Positions 36,338 to 45,156 of a DNA stretch of 64,000 nucleotides are shown here, piece by piece. The stretch spans positions 1 through 64,000 of the forward strand of contig CAVUHX010000037.1 of the NCBI GenBank assembly GCA_963741405.1. The letters run 5' to 3'. Source of the stretch: Roseiarcus sp963741405 (GTDB lineage Bacteria; Pseudomonadota; Alphaproteobacteria; Rhizobiales; Beijerinckiaceae). Numbering within the stretch: the stretch's first letter is position 1; the number at the start of each line of letters is the position of its first letter. The notes beneath the pieces are model-generated. The model ran no database searches and was not told where the DNA came from. It saw only the letters and a program-made list of their open reading frames with translations. The position numbers were made by a program, and so were the translations under genes.

Positions 36338-37208
36338 ACGCAGGACGCGAGCACGTCGCGATCACTCGTGGCCCAACCATAGCTATCGCGCTGGGCGGTG
36401 GGGGAGCACGAGGTGTCGCGCATGTTCTTGCCCTAGAGGCGCTCGACGAATTGGGCATCCGGCCAGTCGCAATTGCTGGAACGTCGATGGGTGCAGTCGT
36501 CGGCGCAGCGTACGCCGCTGGTCTCGAAGCAAGGATTATCCGAAATCACATACTGCGCGTACTGCGCAATAGGTCCGACGTGATCGGCAAGCTGTTGAAG
36601 GCCCGAGTTCGGACGGTTTGCGGATCTTGTGCTCCGCGGCCGCGGAAATCCGGTGATGCTCGATCCAGAGATCGTTCTTGAGTTATTCTGGCCGACCAAA
36701 ATGCCAGAGAATTTTGAGTCCCTCGCGATCAAATTGCTGGTGGTGGCGACGAACTACTCGGATCGGAACGAGATAATCTATCAGTCCGGCCCGCTTCGGC
36801 CGGCAGTGGCAGGGTCAATGGCGATTCCCGGACTGTTTCGGCCCGTCGAGCACGGTCGCAGTGTGCTGATCGATGGCGGAGCGGTGAATCCGCTTCCGTA
36901 TGATCTATTGTTTGATATGGCCGACATCGTAATCGGGGTCGACGTGACATTCGGGGGACGCTCGCGGGTGCGACGAGTTCCTGCTCCGCTCAAATCAATG
37001 TTTGGAGCCGCTCAAATAATGCAGGGCGCTATCACCGAACAGAAGATCAGGAGACGGCCTCCGGATATTCTTATTCGTCCAAGAGTTCGAGCAGTTCGGA
37101 CTGTTGGACTTTTTTCGAGCGGGTCAAATTTTACGGGGAGCGGACGAAAGCAAGGACGAACTCAAGATCGCTCTTCACTCGTTGGCGGAGGTATTTCGAG
37201 CAGCTTAA
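36334..37208 (+). pseudogene. Patatin-like phospholipase (RssA type), two +1 frameshifts
   Basis: Three consecutive frames make one patatin of about 290 residues: the oxyanion loop ALGGGGARGVAHVLAL, nucleophile elbow AGTSMGAVVGAAYAAG, then FADLVLRGRGNPVML, SMAIPGLFRPVEHG, the catalytic Asp in LIDGGAVNPLP, and the tail EQFGLLDFFRAGQILRGAD ending LHSLAEVFRAA. The shifts are near 36607 and 37088. In each, one extra C in GTT-C-G explains the break (ARV-G-RFADLV and RPRV-EQFGLLDFF). Patatins hydrolyse acyl esters of lipids; the catalytic dyad is encoded on both sides of the first shift, so the gene as read cannot give a whole enzyme. It overlaps the end of purD by four bases and is convergent with the fmt-like gene. 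Confidence 0.85.
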
Positions 37209-38133
37209 ACATCGTGCCGGGGGACAGGGACTCTCGACGGATCAACTCATGACCGGGCACGACGATGCTACCGGCTCGCTGAGCCTCAAGAACACGAATC
37301 GCCCCGTCGCCGCAGGCCACAGTCATTTCCCTGTCCAAAAGCGTTCCAGGAACGCCGACTGCTGCTCCAACAACTTCTGCCCGAAGAATTTTGACTCGCT
37401 CGGTTTTTTGCCCCAATTGCAAAGTGGAAAAAGCTCCGGGCCAAGGGGAGAGGCCGTTAATATGATTGCGCACCCGGACGGCGCTTTAACTCCAGTCGAT
37501 TTCCGCTTCGCCCTTTTGGATCTTGTGCGCGTAACTTACCGCATCGGTCGATTGCTCAGTGAATTCGAGCTTTCCGTTCTCCATTGCGAACAGTCCACGC
37601 GCGGCAAGCCCGGCGGCCAAGATCGCAAGGCGTTTCGTCAACTCTCCCGCGGTATCTTGCGGTCGAATTGGAACGACTTCGCGCATCGCTATGGGACCGG
37701 TGTCCAGCCCCTCTTCCATGCGCACAAGATCGACACCGGTTTGGATGTCGCCCGCCATCATCGCCCGCTGGATAGGAGCCGCCCCGCGCCATCTCGGCAA
37801 TAAAGATGCATGCAGATTCAAGCAGCCAAATTTTGGCGCTTGGAGCACTGCAGGCGGCAGCAGGAGCCCGTACGCAACGACCAGTCCGACATCCGCTTGA
37901 TAGCTTCGAAGAATCGCCTGCGTTGCTTCGTCTGTTAAAGTCACAGGAGTGAGAACGTCAATGCCGAGCGATTCGGCGGTCTCATGAACAGGCGTCTTCC
38001 TGAATTCGAACCCACGGCGCCCGCCCGGTTTCGGAGGCCGCGTATACGCAGCGACAACGTTATGGCCATTTCCGACGACTTGTTGCAGCGTCGGAACGGC
38101 GAATTCCGGCGCGCCCATGAATATGATGCGCAT
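37162..38133 (-). pseudogene. fmt: Methionyl-tRNA formyltransferase-like gene with in-frame stop
   Basis: From the ATG at 38133 (MRIIFMGAPEFAVPTLQQVV) the protein has the formyltransferase fold: TRPPKPGGRRG, VVAYGLLLPPAVL, the catalytic GCLNLHASLLPRWRGAAPIQRAMM (Asn-His) and MEEGLDTGPIA (Asp). At 37486-37488 a TAA interrupts EIDWS-stop-SAVRVRNHINGLSPWPGAF. The frame then continues correctly through the C-terminal tRNA-binding domain to 37162. An AAA Lys codon changed to TAA would explain it. The first 215 codons keep the whole catalytic domain. Together with purD and its lower GC the gene looks acquired; the core fmt is presumably elsewhere. Confidence 0.85.
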
Positions 38134-38339
38134 GCGGCGGCGATACCACCGGCCAACCGCGTCGTCAAAAGCGCAAACTTGGACTGTCGTAGGACACACC
38201 AGAAATCGAGAAATCGCTCCTAATTCTACTGAGTCACAACCCGATTATGCGGATTCGCCGAGTGTAAAGCTTTGATATTCGGCCGATTCGTTTTGTTGGC
38301 GGAGGCGGCGAAGGTGGACGGGACGAGGGGGGTGCTGAT

Positions 38340-38455
38340 TCCGAATGATGCCGCCCCCCAATTCCGGGATGATGCCGCCCCCCTGTAACGGGATGATGCC
38401 GCCCCCAATTCCGGGATGATCGCGCCCCCGATAACGGAATGATCCCGCCCGGGGT
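38340..38455 (+). repeat. IS21-2 left-end transposase-binding repeats
   Basis: Five near-copies of a 16-20 base unit (CGGGATGATGCCGCCCC and variants such as CGGGATGATCGCGCCCC and CGGAATGATCCCGCCCG) stand in a row, separated by short AATTC or TGTAA spacers. Matching inverted copies lie at 40885-40975. They are element ends rather than a CRISPR or iteron array. Confidence 0.8.
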
Positions 38456-38525
38456 CTTCCGAGATTGGCGGGCGGCGCCGTTGGCCTGATCAGATCGCTC
38501 CTTTGGCAAGCCCAAAGGAGGATCG

Positions 38526-40070
38526 ATGCCAGCGGAGCGGATTGGGATGCGCGATGCGCGCGAGGTTATTCGGCTGAAGTCTGCGTCGGTGTCGACGCAC
38601 GAGATCGCCCGGCGGCTCGGCCTGGCGCGCTCGACGGTGCGGGAGACGTTGAGGCGGGCGGAGACTGTGGGCCTCGGCTGGCCTCTGCCGGACGACATGA
38701 CCGACGGGGCGCTGGAGGCGGCGCTCTACGCCAGCCGGCGCAGCAAGCGCGGCCACCGGCGCATCGAGGAGCCGGATTGGGCCGGCGTGCATCGCGAGTT
38801 GAAGCGCAAGCACGTCACCCTGCTGATCCTGTGGGACGAGTACATCGCCGCCGACCCGGGCGGCTACAGCTATTCGCGGTTCTGCGAGCTCTACCGGGCG
38901 TTCGAGAAGACGCTGTCGGTGACGATGCGCCAGACGTACGCCGCTGGCGAGCGGCTGTTCGTCGATTACGCCGGTGATGGCGTCCCGGTGGTCATCGACC
39001 GGCTCACCGGCGAGATCCGCATGGCGCAGATCTTCGTCGCCGTGCTGGGCGCGTCGAGCTTCACCTTCGCCAAAGCGACCTGGACGCAGGCGCTGCCGGA
39101 CTGGATCGCCGCCCACGTCCGCGCCTTCGAAGCGATCGACGGCGTTCCCGAGCTCGTCGTGCCGGACAATACGAAGACCGCGATCGTCAAGGCGTGCTTC
39201 TACGAGCCCGAGGTCAACCGCACCTATGCCGAGATGGCGGCGCACTACGGAACCGCCATCCTGCCGGCGAGACCGAGACGCCCGCGCGACAAGGCGAAGG
39301 TCGAGCAGGCGGTGCTGATCGTCGAGCGCTGGCTCATCGGCCGGCTCCGGCGACGGATCTTCCACAGTCTCGCCGACGTCGACGCCGCGCTCGGCGAACT
39401 CATGACGCAGCTCAACCAACGCCAGCCCCTGCGCAGGCTCGTCACCCGCCGCCGGCTGCTCGAGGAGGTCGACCGCCCGTCGCTGAAAGCGCTGCCAGGC
39501 GAGCCCTATGAATACAGCGAGTGGCGAGGTTGCCGGGTCGGCGTCGACTATCATGTCGACATCGACGCGCACTATTACTCCGTTCCCTACCGCTTCGCCC
39601 GCGCCGAGGTCGACGCGCGCCTGACCGCCCGCGGCGTCGAGATCTTCCACAAGGGCGAGCGCATCGCCGTCCACCTGAGGTCCAGCGGGAACAGGAAGCA
39701 CACCACCGTTTCCGAGCACATGCCTTCGAGCCACCGGCGCTATGCCGGCTGGACGATCGAGCGCATCCGGGAAGACGCCCGCAAGATCGGCAAGGCGACC
39801 GCGGCGCTCTGCGAGCAGATCCTCGAGTCCCGGCCTCATCCCGAACAAGGGTATCGCGCCTGCCTCGGCATCGTGCGGCTCGCCGGCTCCTACGGGGCAG
39901 CGCGCGTCGAAGCGGCCGCTGAGCACGCCATCGAGATCGGCGCCCGGACCTACGGCTCCGTCAAATCCATCCTCGACACCAAGCTCGATCGGAGGCCGGC
40001 GCCCAGGCGCCCCGCGGACACCGCTCCGATCCGCCATTCCAACATCCGCGGGCCCCGCTACTACCATTGA
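38526..40070 (+). CDS. istA: IS21 transposase IstA (element 2)
   Basis: A 514-residue IstA of a different subgroup from element 1: helix-turn-helix SVSTHEIARRLGLARSTVRETLRR, DDE core LFVDYAGDGVPVVIDRLTGEIR, ELVVPDNTKTAIVKACF, and RPRRPRDKAKVEQAVLIVERW with the Glu; C-terminal HYYSVPYRFARAEVDARLT. Complete, with AGGAGG shortly before the ATG. istB follows after 13 bases. Confidence 0.93.
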   Translation: MPAERIGMRDAREVIRLKSASVSTHEIARRLGLARSTVRETLRRAETVGLGWPLPDDMTDGALEAALYASRRSKRGHRRIEEPDWAGVHRELKRKHVTLLILWDEYIAADPGGYSYSRFCELYRAFEKTLSVTMRQTYAAGERLFVDYAGDGVPVVIDRLTGEIRMAQIFVAVLGASSFTFAKATWTQALPDWIAAHVRAFEAIDGVPELVVPDNTKTAIVKACFYEPEVNRTYAEMAAHYGTAILPARPRRPRDKAKVEQAVLIVERWLIGRLRRRIFHSLADVDAALGELMTQLNQRQPLRRLVTRRRLLEEVDRPSLKALPGEPYEYSEWRGCRVGVDYHVDIDAHYYSVPYRFARAEVDARLTARGVEIFHKGERIAVHLRSSGNRKHTTVSEHMPSSHRRYAGWTIERIREDARKIGKATAALCEQILESRPHPEQGYRACLGIVRLAGSYGAARVEAAAEHAIEIGARTYGSVKSILDTKLDRRPAPRRPADTAPIRHSNIRGPRYYH

Positions 40071-40083
40071 GGAGAACCTCGAC

Positions 40084-41433
40084 GTGCTCAAGCATCCCAC
40101 CCTCGACCAGCTTCACGCCCTCGGCCTCCACGGGATGGCCAAGGCCTTCGCCGAGCTCGCCGACGCCGACGGGGCCAAGGATCTCATCCACGCGGACTGG
40201 CTCGCCCTGCTCCTCGACAAGGAGATCTCGTGGCGCAGGGACAAGCGCCTGGCCGCGCGGCTGAGCGCGGCAAAGCTACGCCATCAGGCGAGCGTCGAAG
40301 ACGTCGACTACCGCGCCGCGCGGGGCCTCGATCGCGCCTTGTTCCAAAGGCTCTCCGAGGGGGACTGGATCGTCGCCCACGACAATCTGGTCCTGGTCGG
40401 CCCGGCCGGAGTGGGCAAGAGCTGGCTCGCCTGCGCCATCGGCCATCGGGCCTGCCGCGACAATCGCTCGGTCCTCTATCATCGCTGGCCGAAGCTCTGC
40501 GGGGACCTGGCGCTCGCCCGGGGCGACGGGCGCCATTCCCGACTGATCAGAGCCCTCGGCCGCGCCGATCTCCTCATCCTCGACGACTTCGGTCTCGAGC
40601 CCCTCGACGCCAGCGCCCGCCACGATCTGCTCGAAATCCTCGAGGAGCGATACGGCCGCCGATCGACGATCGTCACCTCCCAGCTCCCCCTGTCCGCTTG
40701 GCACGAGGTCGTCGGAGACCCCACCTACGCCGACGCCATCCTGGATCGCCTCGTCCACAACGCGCATCGCATCGAGCTGACCGGCGAAAGCCTGCGCCGC
40801 ACCCACCCGCGGCAAGCCGTCGAAAGCGGCTTGACGAGAAACCACGTCGGAGGAAAAACTCACTCGGCCAAAACGCGCGGCCCCCCGGGCGCGATCATCT
40901 CGTTACAGGGGGCGGCATCATCCAGGAATCCCTGGGCGCAATCATCCCGTTTTAGACGGGCGGCTTCATCGGAATCGGCAGGGGGGAGAGCGAGGCGCGG
41001 TTTCTTGCGTGGACAGTCTGGCGGGCGTGCTCGGGCACGCGGACCGAGCGGGCCCTTTGATGGATTATTGCACCGGTTTGCTGATGCCCTGCGAGCGCAA
41101 GAGCGTCGAGCCGATCGCGTCGATGGTGTCTCCGGCGCGCGCTGCGGCGGCGCATCAGTCTTTGTTGCACTTCGTTGGGCAGTCGGCGTGGTCGGACGAG
41201 GCGATGCTGGCGAAGGTTCGCGAACTTGCGGCGCCGGCATTTGCGGCGCAAGGAGGCGTCGAAGCCTGGATCGTCGACGATACGGGGTTTCAGAAGAAGG
41301 GTTTGCACTCGGTTGGCGTGGCGCGGCAATATTGCGGGCGGCTGGGCAAGACGGACAACTGTCCCTCGCCGCAGTACAGCAACAATTCCTCGTAACTGAT
41401 CTTCTACAGTTGGCGCCTGACCGTGCTGTCTAA
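40084..41433 (+). CDS. istB: IS21 helper ATPase IstB (element 2), reading past the element end
   Basis: From a GTG at 40084 (VLKHPTLDQLHALGLHGMAKAF, GGAGA upstream) the protein has Walker A GPAGVGKSWLACAIG, Walker B LLILDDFGLEPLD, sensor IVTSQLPLSAWHEVVGDP and the family end HRIELTGESLRRTHPRQ. Normal IstB length is about 250 residues, but this frame has no stop at that point. It runs through the element's end repeats, past 40980 and across the IS701 and IS1380 remnants to 41433, giving 449 codons. Either the native stop was lost or the element normally borrows a stop from its target. The extra tail has no family meaning. Confidence 0.8.
   Translation: MLKHPTLDQLHALGLHGMAKAFAELADADGAKDLIHADWLALLLDKEISWRRDKRLAARLSAAKLRHQASVEDVDYRAARGLDRALFQRLSEGDWIVAHDNLVLVGPAGVGKSWLACAIGHRACRDNRSVLYHRWPKLCGDLALARGDGRHSRLIRALGRADLLILDDFGLEPLDASARHDLLEILEERYGRRSTIVTSQLPLSAWHEVVGDPTYADAILDRLVHNAHRIELTGESLRRTHPRQAVESGLTRNHVGGKTHSAKTRGPPGAIISLQGAASSRNPWAQSSRFRRAASSESAGGRARRGFLRGQSGGRARARGPSGPFDGLLHRFADALRAQERRADRVDGVSGARCGGASVFVALRWAVGVVGRGDAGEGSRTCGAGICGARRRRSLDRRRYGVSEEGFALGWRGAAILRAAGQDGQLSLAAVQQQFLVTDLLQLAPDRAV
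41009..41362 (+). pseudogene. IS701-family transposase fragment
   Basis: The frame encodes DSLAGVLGHADRAGPLMDYCTGLLMP, ERKSVEPIASMVSPARAAAAHQSLLHFVG, and EAWIVDDTGFQKKGLHSVGVARQYCGRLGKTDNC, the N-terminal part of an IS701 DDE transposase including the DDTG first catalytic Asp. It is cut at the left by IS21-2 and at the right, after TDNC, by a piece of IS1380. Only about 120 of roughly 400 residues remain. Confidence 0.82.
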
Positions 41434-43328
41434 CCCATTGATTTGTTTAGAAGTGGGGGCGCCTAGACGCGATATTGTAGTGCCACGTTGCGCTTTGATT
41501 ATTGTGGATTTTTCGAGGGAGTGAGCGGATACTGTGCGCACCACGATTTGATTCGGCGTTCGGTTCCCCGCCATGTATTTCCGCAAGAAAACCTCAGCAG
41601 GCCGCGCCTATCTGCAGATCGTCGAGAGCCGGCGCGTGGGCGCGGCGGTGCGCCAGCAGGTGATCGCGACGCTCGGGCGGCTTGAGGATCTGCGGGAGAG
41701 CGGGCAGTTGGAGCGGCTTTTGCGCTCGGGGGCGCGTTTCTCTGAGAAAGCGATCGTGCTCGATGCGCTCGACCGCGGCGAGGCGGCGGCAATCTCGACC
41801 CGGCGCATCGGGCCGGCGCTGGCCTTCGAGCGGGTGTGGGAGGAGACGGGCTGCCGGGGGTGACCGAGCGCCTGGCGAGAGCGCGCAAGCATGACTTCTC
41901 GCTTGAGCGCGCGGCATTCCTGACCGTGTTGCACCGCCTGTTCTGCGGCGGCTCGGATCGCGCCGCCGACCGCTGGCGCGAAGATTATCGCATCGACGGC
42001 GCCGAGGGCCTCGAGTTGCATCATCTCTATCGCGCGATGGCGTGGCTCGGCGAAGAGCTTCCCGAAGACCAGCAGGACGCGGCGACGCCGTTTTCGCCGC
42101 GCTGCGTGAAGGACGTCCTGGAGGAGGAGCTGTTCGCCTGCCGGCGCGATCTCCTGACCACGCTCGACATCGTGTTCATGGACACCACGAGCCTCTATTT
42201 CGAGGGCGCGGGCGGGCAGACGCTCGGACGGCGCGGCTTCTCCAAGGACCATCGGCCCGACCTCAACCAGATGATCCTGGCCGTGCTCCTCGACGGCGAC
42301 GGCCGGCCGGTGTGCACCGAGATGTGGCCGGGGAACACGGCCGACGTGACCAGCCTGATCCCGGCGATCGACCGCCTGCAGCGCCGCTTCCGCATCAACC
42401 GCGTCTGCGTCGTCGCCGACCGCGGCATGATCAGCGCCGAGACGATCGCCGAACTCGAGACGCGAGGGCTCATCTACGTTCTGGGCGTGCGCGAGCGAAC
42501 CGACAGGCTCGTGCGCGAACTCGTTCTCGACGATCCCGCCCCGTTCGTTCCCTTCGTTCTGATGAAGCCGAGGCGCGAGGTCGACTACGAGGCCAAGACG
42601 GTGAAGCTCGCCGGGCGGCGCTATATCGTCTGCCGCAACCTCGACGAGATGAGCAAGGACGCCGCCAACCGCGCGACAATCGTCGCCGCCTTGGAGCGGC
42701 AGCTGAGGAAGGGCGACAAGAGCCTCGTCGGCAACAAAGGCTACCGCCGTTTCCTCGCCAACCCGCAGGGCGACGGCTTCGCCATCGACCGCGCCAAGGT
42801 CGAGCAGGACGCCAAGTTCGACGGCGTGTTCGTGCTGCAGACCAATGCGCATCTCTCGCCACTGGAGGCGATGCTCGTCTACAAACAATTGTGGACCGTG
42901 GAGCGGACGTTCCGCACGGCCAAGGATCTGCTGGAGACGCGGCCGATCTATCACAAGCTGGATGAGACGATCCGCGGCCACGTCGCCTGCAGCTTCCTCG
43001 CGCTCATGCTGAAGAAGGAGCTGGAAGACCGCCTCGCCGTCGCGGGAAACGGCGCCCGCGCCTCCTGGCCCGACGTCATCGCCGATCTCGACTCGCTCAC
43101 CGAGACCGAGATCGAACAGGACGGCAAGCGCTTCCGGCTGCGCTCCGCCCCGCGTCCCGCCGCCACCCTCGCGCTCGCCGCTCTCGGCGTCGCCCTGCCG
43201 CCCACCTTGCGCCAGATCGCCGACGCCTGATCTACGCAAAGCTTCTGTTTTGTAGTGCCACGGCGCAAATCCAGAGCGATTCCGCCCGTACTATCAATGA
43301 GTTCGCAAAAGACACTGTTGAAGATCAG
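41396..43328 (+). mobile_element. IS1634-family element
   Basis: The ends are a 15-base inverted repeat with one mismatch: CTGATCTTCTACAGT at 41396-41410 and, on the complement, CTGATCTTCAACAGT ending at 43328. A TAA trinucleotide sits outside each end. It carries one transposase gene with a single-base deletion. Confidence 0.78.
41573..43230 (+). pseudogene. IS1634-family transposase, single-base frameshift
   Basis: The first frame (41573-41863) reads MYFRKKTSAGRAYLQIVESRR and ends FERVWEETGCRG-stop. The second frame continues TERLARARKHDFSLERAAFLTVLHRLF, then the DDE core: VFMDTTSLYFEG, MWPGNTADVTSL, VCVVADRGMISAETI and YKQLWTVERTFRTAKDLLETRPIYH with the Glu. The break is in the G run at 41858-41862: six G instead of five would read GCRGVTERLAR. 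So one G has been lost. All catalytic residues lie in the second frame. Confidence 0.88.
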
Positions 43329-43521
43329 CTTAATAACCCGCCGTGTCCGAGCGCACCGAGACTGTCTTCACGCTGTCGGGCAAATGGGGCAGGCAGTCCT
43401 TCAGGACACGCAATTGTTCGTGTCCAGCCGGAACGTTGCCATCGCGAAACTCCGAATAGAGCATCGCGCCCTGTTCAGACCACCAGCAATTCAGCGGCTG
43501 ATAGGCCTTGAACTTCTTGTA

Positions 43522-44066
43522 TACCCCGACTCATTGAGACGGCGAAAAAATCGGTTGCCTAGCTGTGAGAAATCGATTCGTCTCGGAGCATGATTCGCGC
43601 TGGCTTCCTTTCTCCACCAGACCGGGCCGCCCTTGTCGCTCTGATGCGAAACGGGTCGGCTGCGCATCGGCTGACGCGCCGCGCGAACGCCATGCTGCTT
43701 TTGGACGACGGCTTGAGCTGCGAAGAGGTCGGCAAGGTTCTCTATCTCGACGACGACACGGTGCGTGGTTGGGCCAAGCTCTACGGCGAAGGCGGCCTCA
43801 ATAGTCTGATGCGCTTTGACAGCGGCGGCAGCGCCAGCCATCTTTCGCAAGCGCAGGAAGAAGCGCTGAAAGCCTGGATCGCCGCGACATTGCCGCGTTC
43901 GACGCGTCAAGTCGGCGCCTATATCGAGCAGGAGTTCGGGGTCGTCTATGAGAGCCGCGCGGGGTTGATCGCCTTGCTGCATCGGCTTGGCCTCGAATAT
44001 CACAAGCCTGAAGTCATCGGGCGCAAGCTCGACGCCAAGAAGCAACAGGCGTTCATCGCGGCCTAA
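43522..44066 (+). mobile_element. IS630-family element C, 5' fragment
   Basis: Starts TACCCCGACTCATTGAG after a TA, and is almost identical to the first 550 bases of IS630-A (25358-25904); the leader differs at one base near the start codon (GGGGC against GGAGC). It ends abruptly at about 44066, where an unrelated transposase fragment begins. Confidence 0.88.
43590..44066 (+). pseudogene. IS630-C transposase, truncated
   Basis: 158 codons, matching IS630-A from MIRAGFLSPPDRAALVALM to KKQQAFIAA. The helix-turn-helix is kept and the whole DDE domain is lost. It could make a DNA-binding fragment able to occupy IS630 ends, but that is speculation. Confidence 0.88.
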
Positions 44067-45110
44067 GACGAGGCCGACCCCGCGCTTTTGCAGCCTTGTT
44101 TCGAGCGCATGGAAACGCTGCTGACCGAGCCCCCGATCCGACAGGCCTTCAGTCGGTTGGACGGCAGAACCTTGGTCGCATGGGATGGAACCGAGTATTT
44201 CTGCTCGCAAAAGCTCGGCTGTCCGAACTGTCTCACCCGCAAGCGGTCCAACGGCAGGACCGAGGACTATCATAGCCTGTTGTCCGCGACGGTCGTGGCG
44301 CCCGGCCATTCCAAGGTCGTGCCCTTGATGCCGGAATTCATCGCGACCCGAGACGGCGCCGAGAAACAGGACTGCGAGCGTAATGCCGTCAAGCGCTGGT
44401 TCGGCAAGCATGGCGCGCGGCTCGCCCCGCTGCGGCCGATTTATCTGGGCGACGATTTGTTCGCCTGCCATCCCGTCGCCAAGATGGTCACGGACGCTGG
44501 GGATGATTTCATCTTCACCGCCAAGGAAACCTCGCACAAGGCGCTCTACGACTTCATCGCCGGGGCCGAGCTTTCGAGCCACGAGGAGAAAGCGCGCCGC
44601 CGCACCCCGAAAGAGACGTTCCGGTATCGCTGGATCGAGGCGGTTCCGATCCGCGAGGCCAAGGACGCCATCCTCGTCAACTGGATCGGCTTCGAGATCG
44701 TCGACGCCAAGGGAAAGGTCAAATATTCCATGGCCTGGGTGACCAGCCTTCCCGTTTCCAAGGCCAACGTCGCCGAAATCGTCGCCTGTGGCCGCGCGAG
44801 ATGGAAAATCGAGAACGAGAGCTTCAACGTCATGAAAAACCATGGCTACGAGCTCGAACACAACTTCGGGCACGGCCGGGACTTTCTCGCCATGACGCTA
44901 GCGGCCCTCAATCTGCTCGCCTTCGCCTGGCATACCGTGCTCGAATTGCTGGACCCGCCCTGGCAAGCCGCCCGCCAAGCCGCTGCAAAGCGAACCAGCT
45001 TCTTCGCCCATATCCTCACAGTGACCGCCTACGTCGTCTTTCCCTCTTGGCGCGCCATCCTCGTTTCCCTGACCAACTTCACCATCCCGCCAGAACTCAC
45101 ACATATCCGA
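44067..45110 (+). pseudogene. ISNCY-like DDE transposase, N-terminally truncated
   Basis: The fragment starts DEADPALLQPCFERMETLL directly at the IS630-C breakpoint. Then come VAWDGTEYFCSQKLGCPNCLTRK, PLMPEFIATRDGAEKQDCERNAVKRW, YLGDDLFACHPVAKMV, FTAKETSHKALYDF, RARWKIENESFNVMKNHGYELEHNFGHG and TAYVVFPSWRAIL. About 100 N-terminal residues are missing; the C-terminus is near complete, though the frame stays open beyond the element to 45251. Family assignment (ISNCY/IS4-like) is from memory of the motif pattern. Confidence 0.75.
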
Positions 45111-45156
45111 GGTTCGGCAGCCGCCGAAAGCCGGCCGCGCGTCGGATACGGATCAA

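Larger units (their letters stand above)
38333..40980 (+). mobile_element. IS21-family element 2
   Basis: The ends read TGCTGATTCCGAATGATGCC (38333 on) and, on the complement of the right end, TGCCGATTCCGATGAAGCC (to 40980). Several further copies of a GGGATGATGCCGCCCC-type motif follow inside each end, the multiple binding sites typical of IS21. Six G residues flank each side (38327-38332 and 40981-40986), a possible target duplication. It carries istA and istB. The right flank is an IS701 fragment. Confidence 0.85.
41363..43521 (-). pseudogene. IS1380 fragment in two pieces around an IS1634 element
   Basis: Bases 41363-41391 and 43333-43521 match, in order, neighbouring parts of the intact IS1380 transposase gene at 23.75-23.97 kb (for instance CCTCGCCGCAGTACAGCAAC and ATAACCCGCCGTGTCCGAGC). 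Together they were one IS1380 piece of about 215 bases that was split by the IS1634 element between them. The right piece is cut at 43521 by the start of IS630-C at a TA. Confidence 0.85.

Noticed and set aside
38340..38455. Regular GATGATGCCGCCCC repeats as an iteron origin or CRISPR
   Set aside because: Matching inverted copies stand at the other end of the istA-istB pair, so these are IS21 end repeats.
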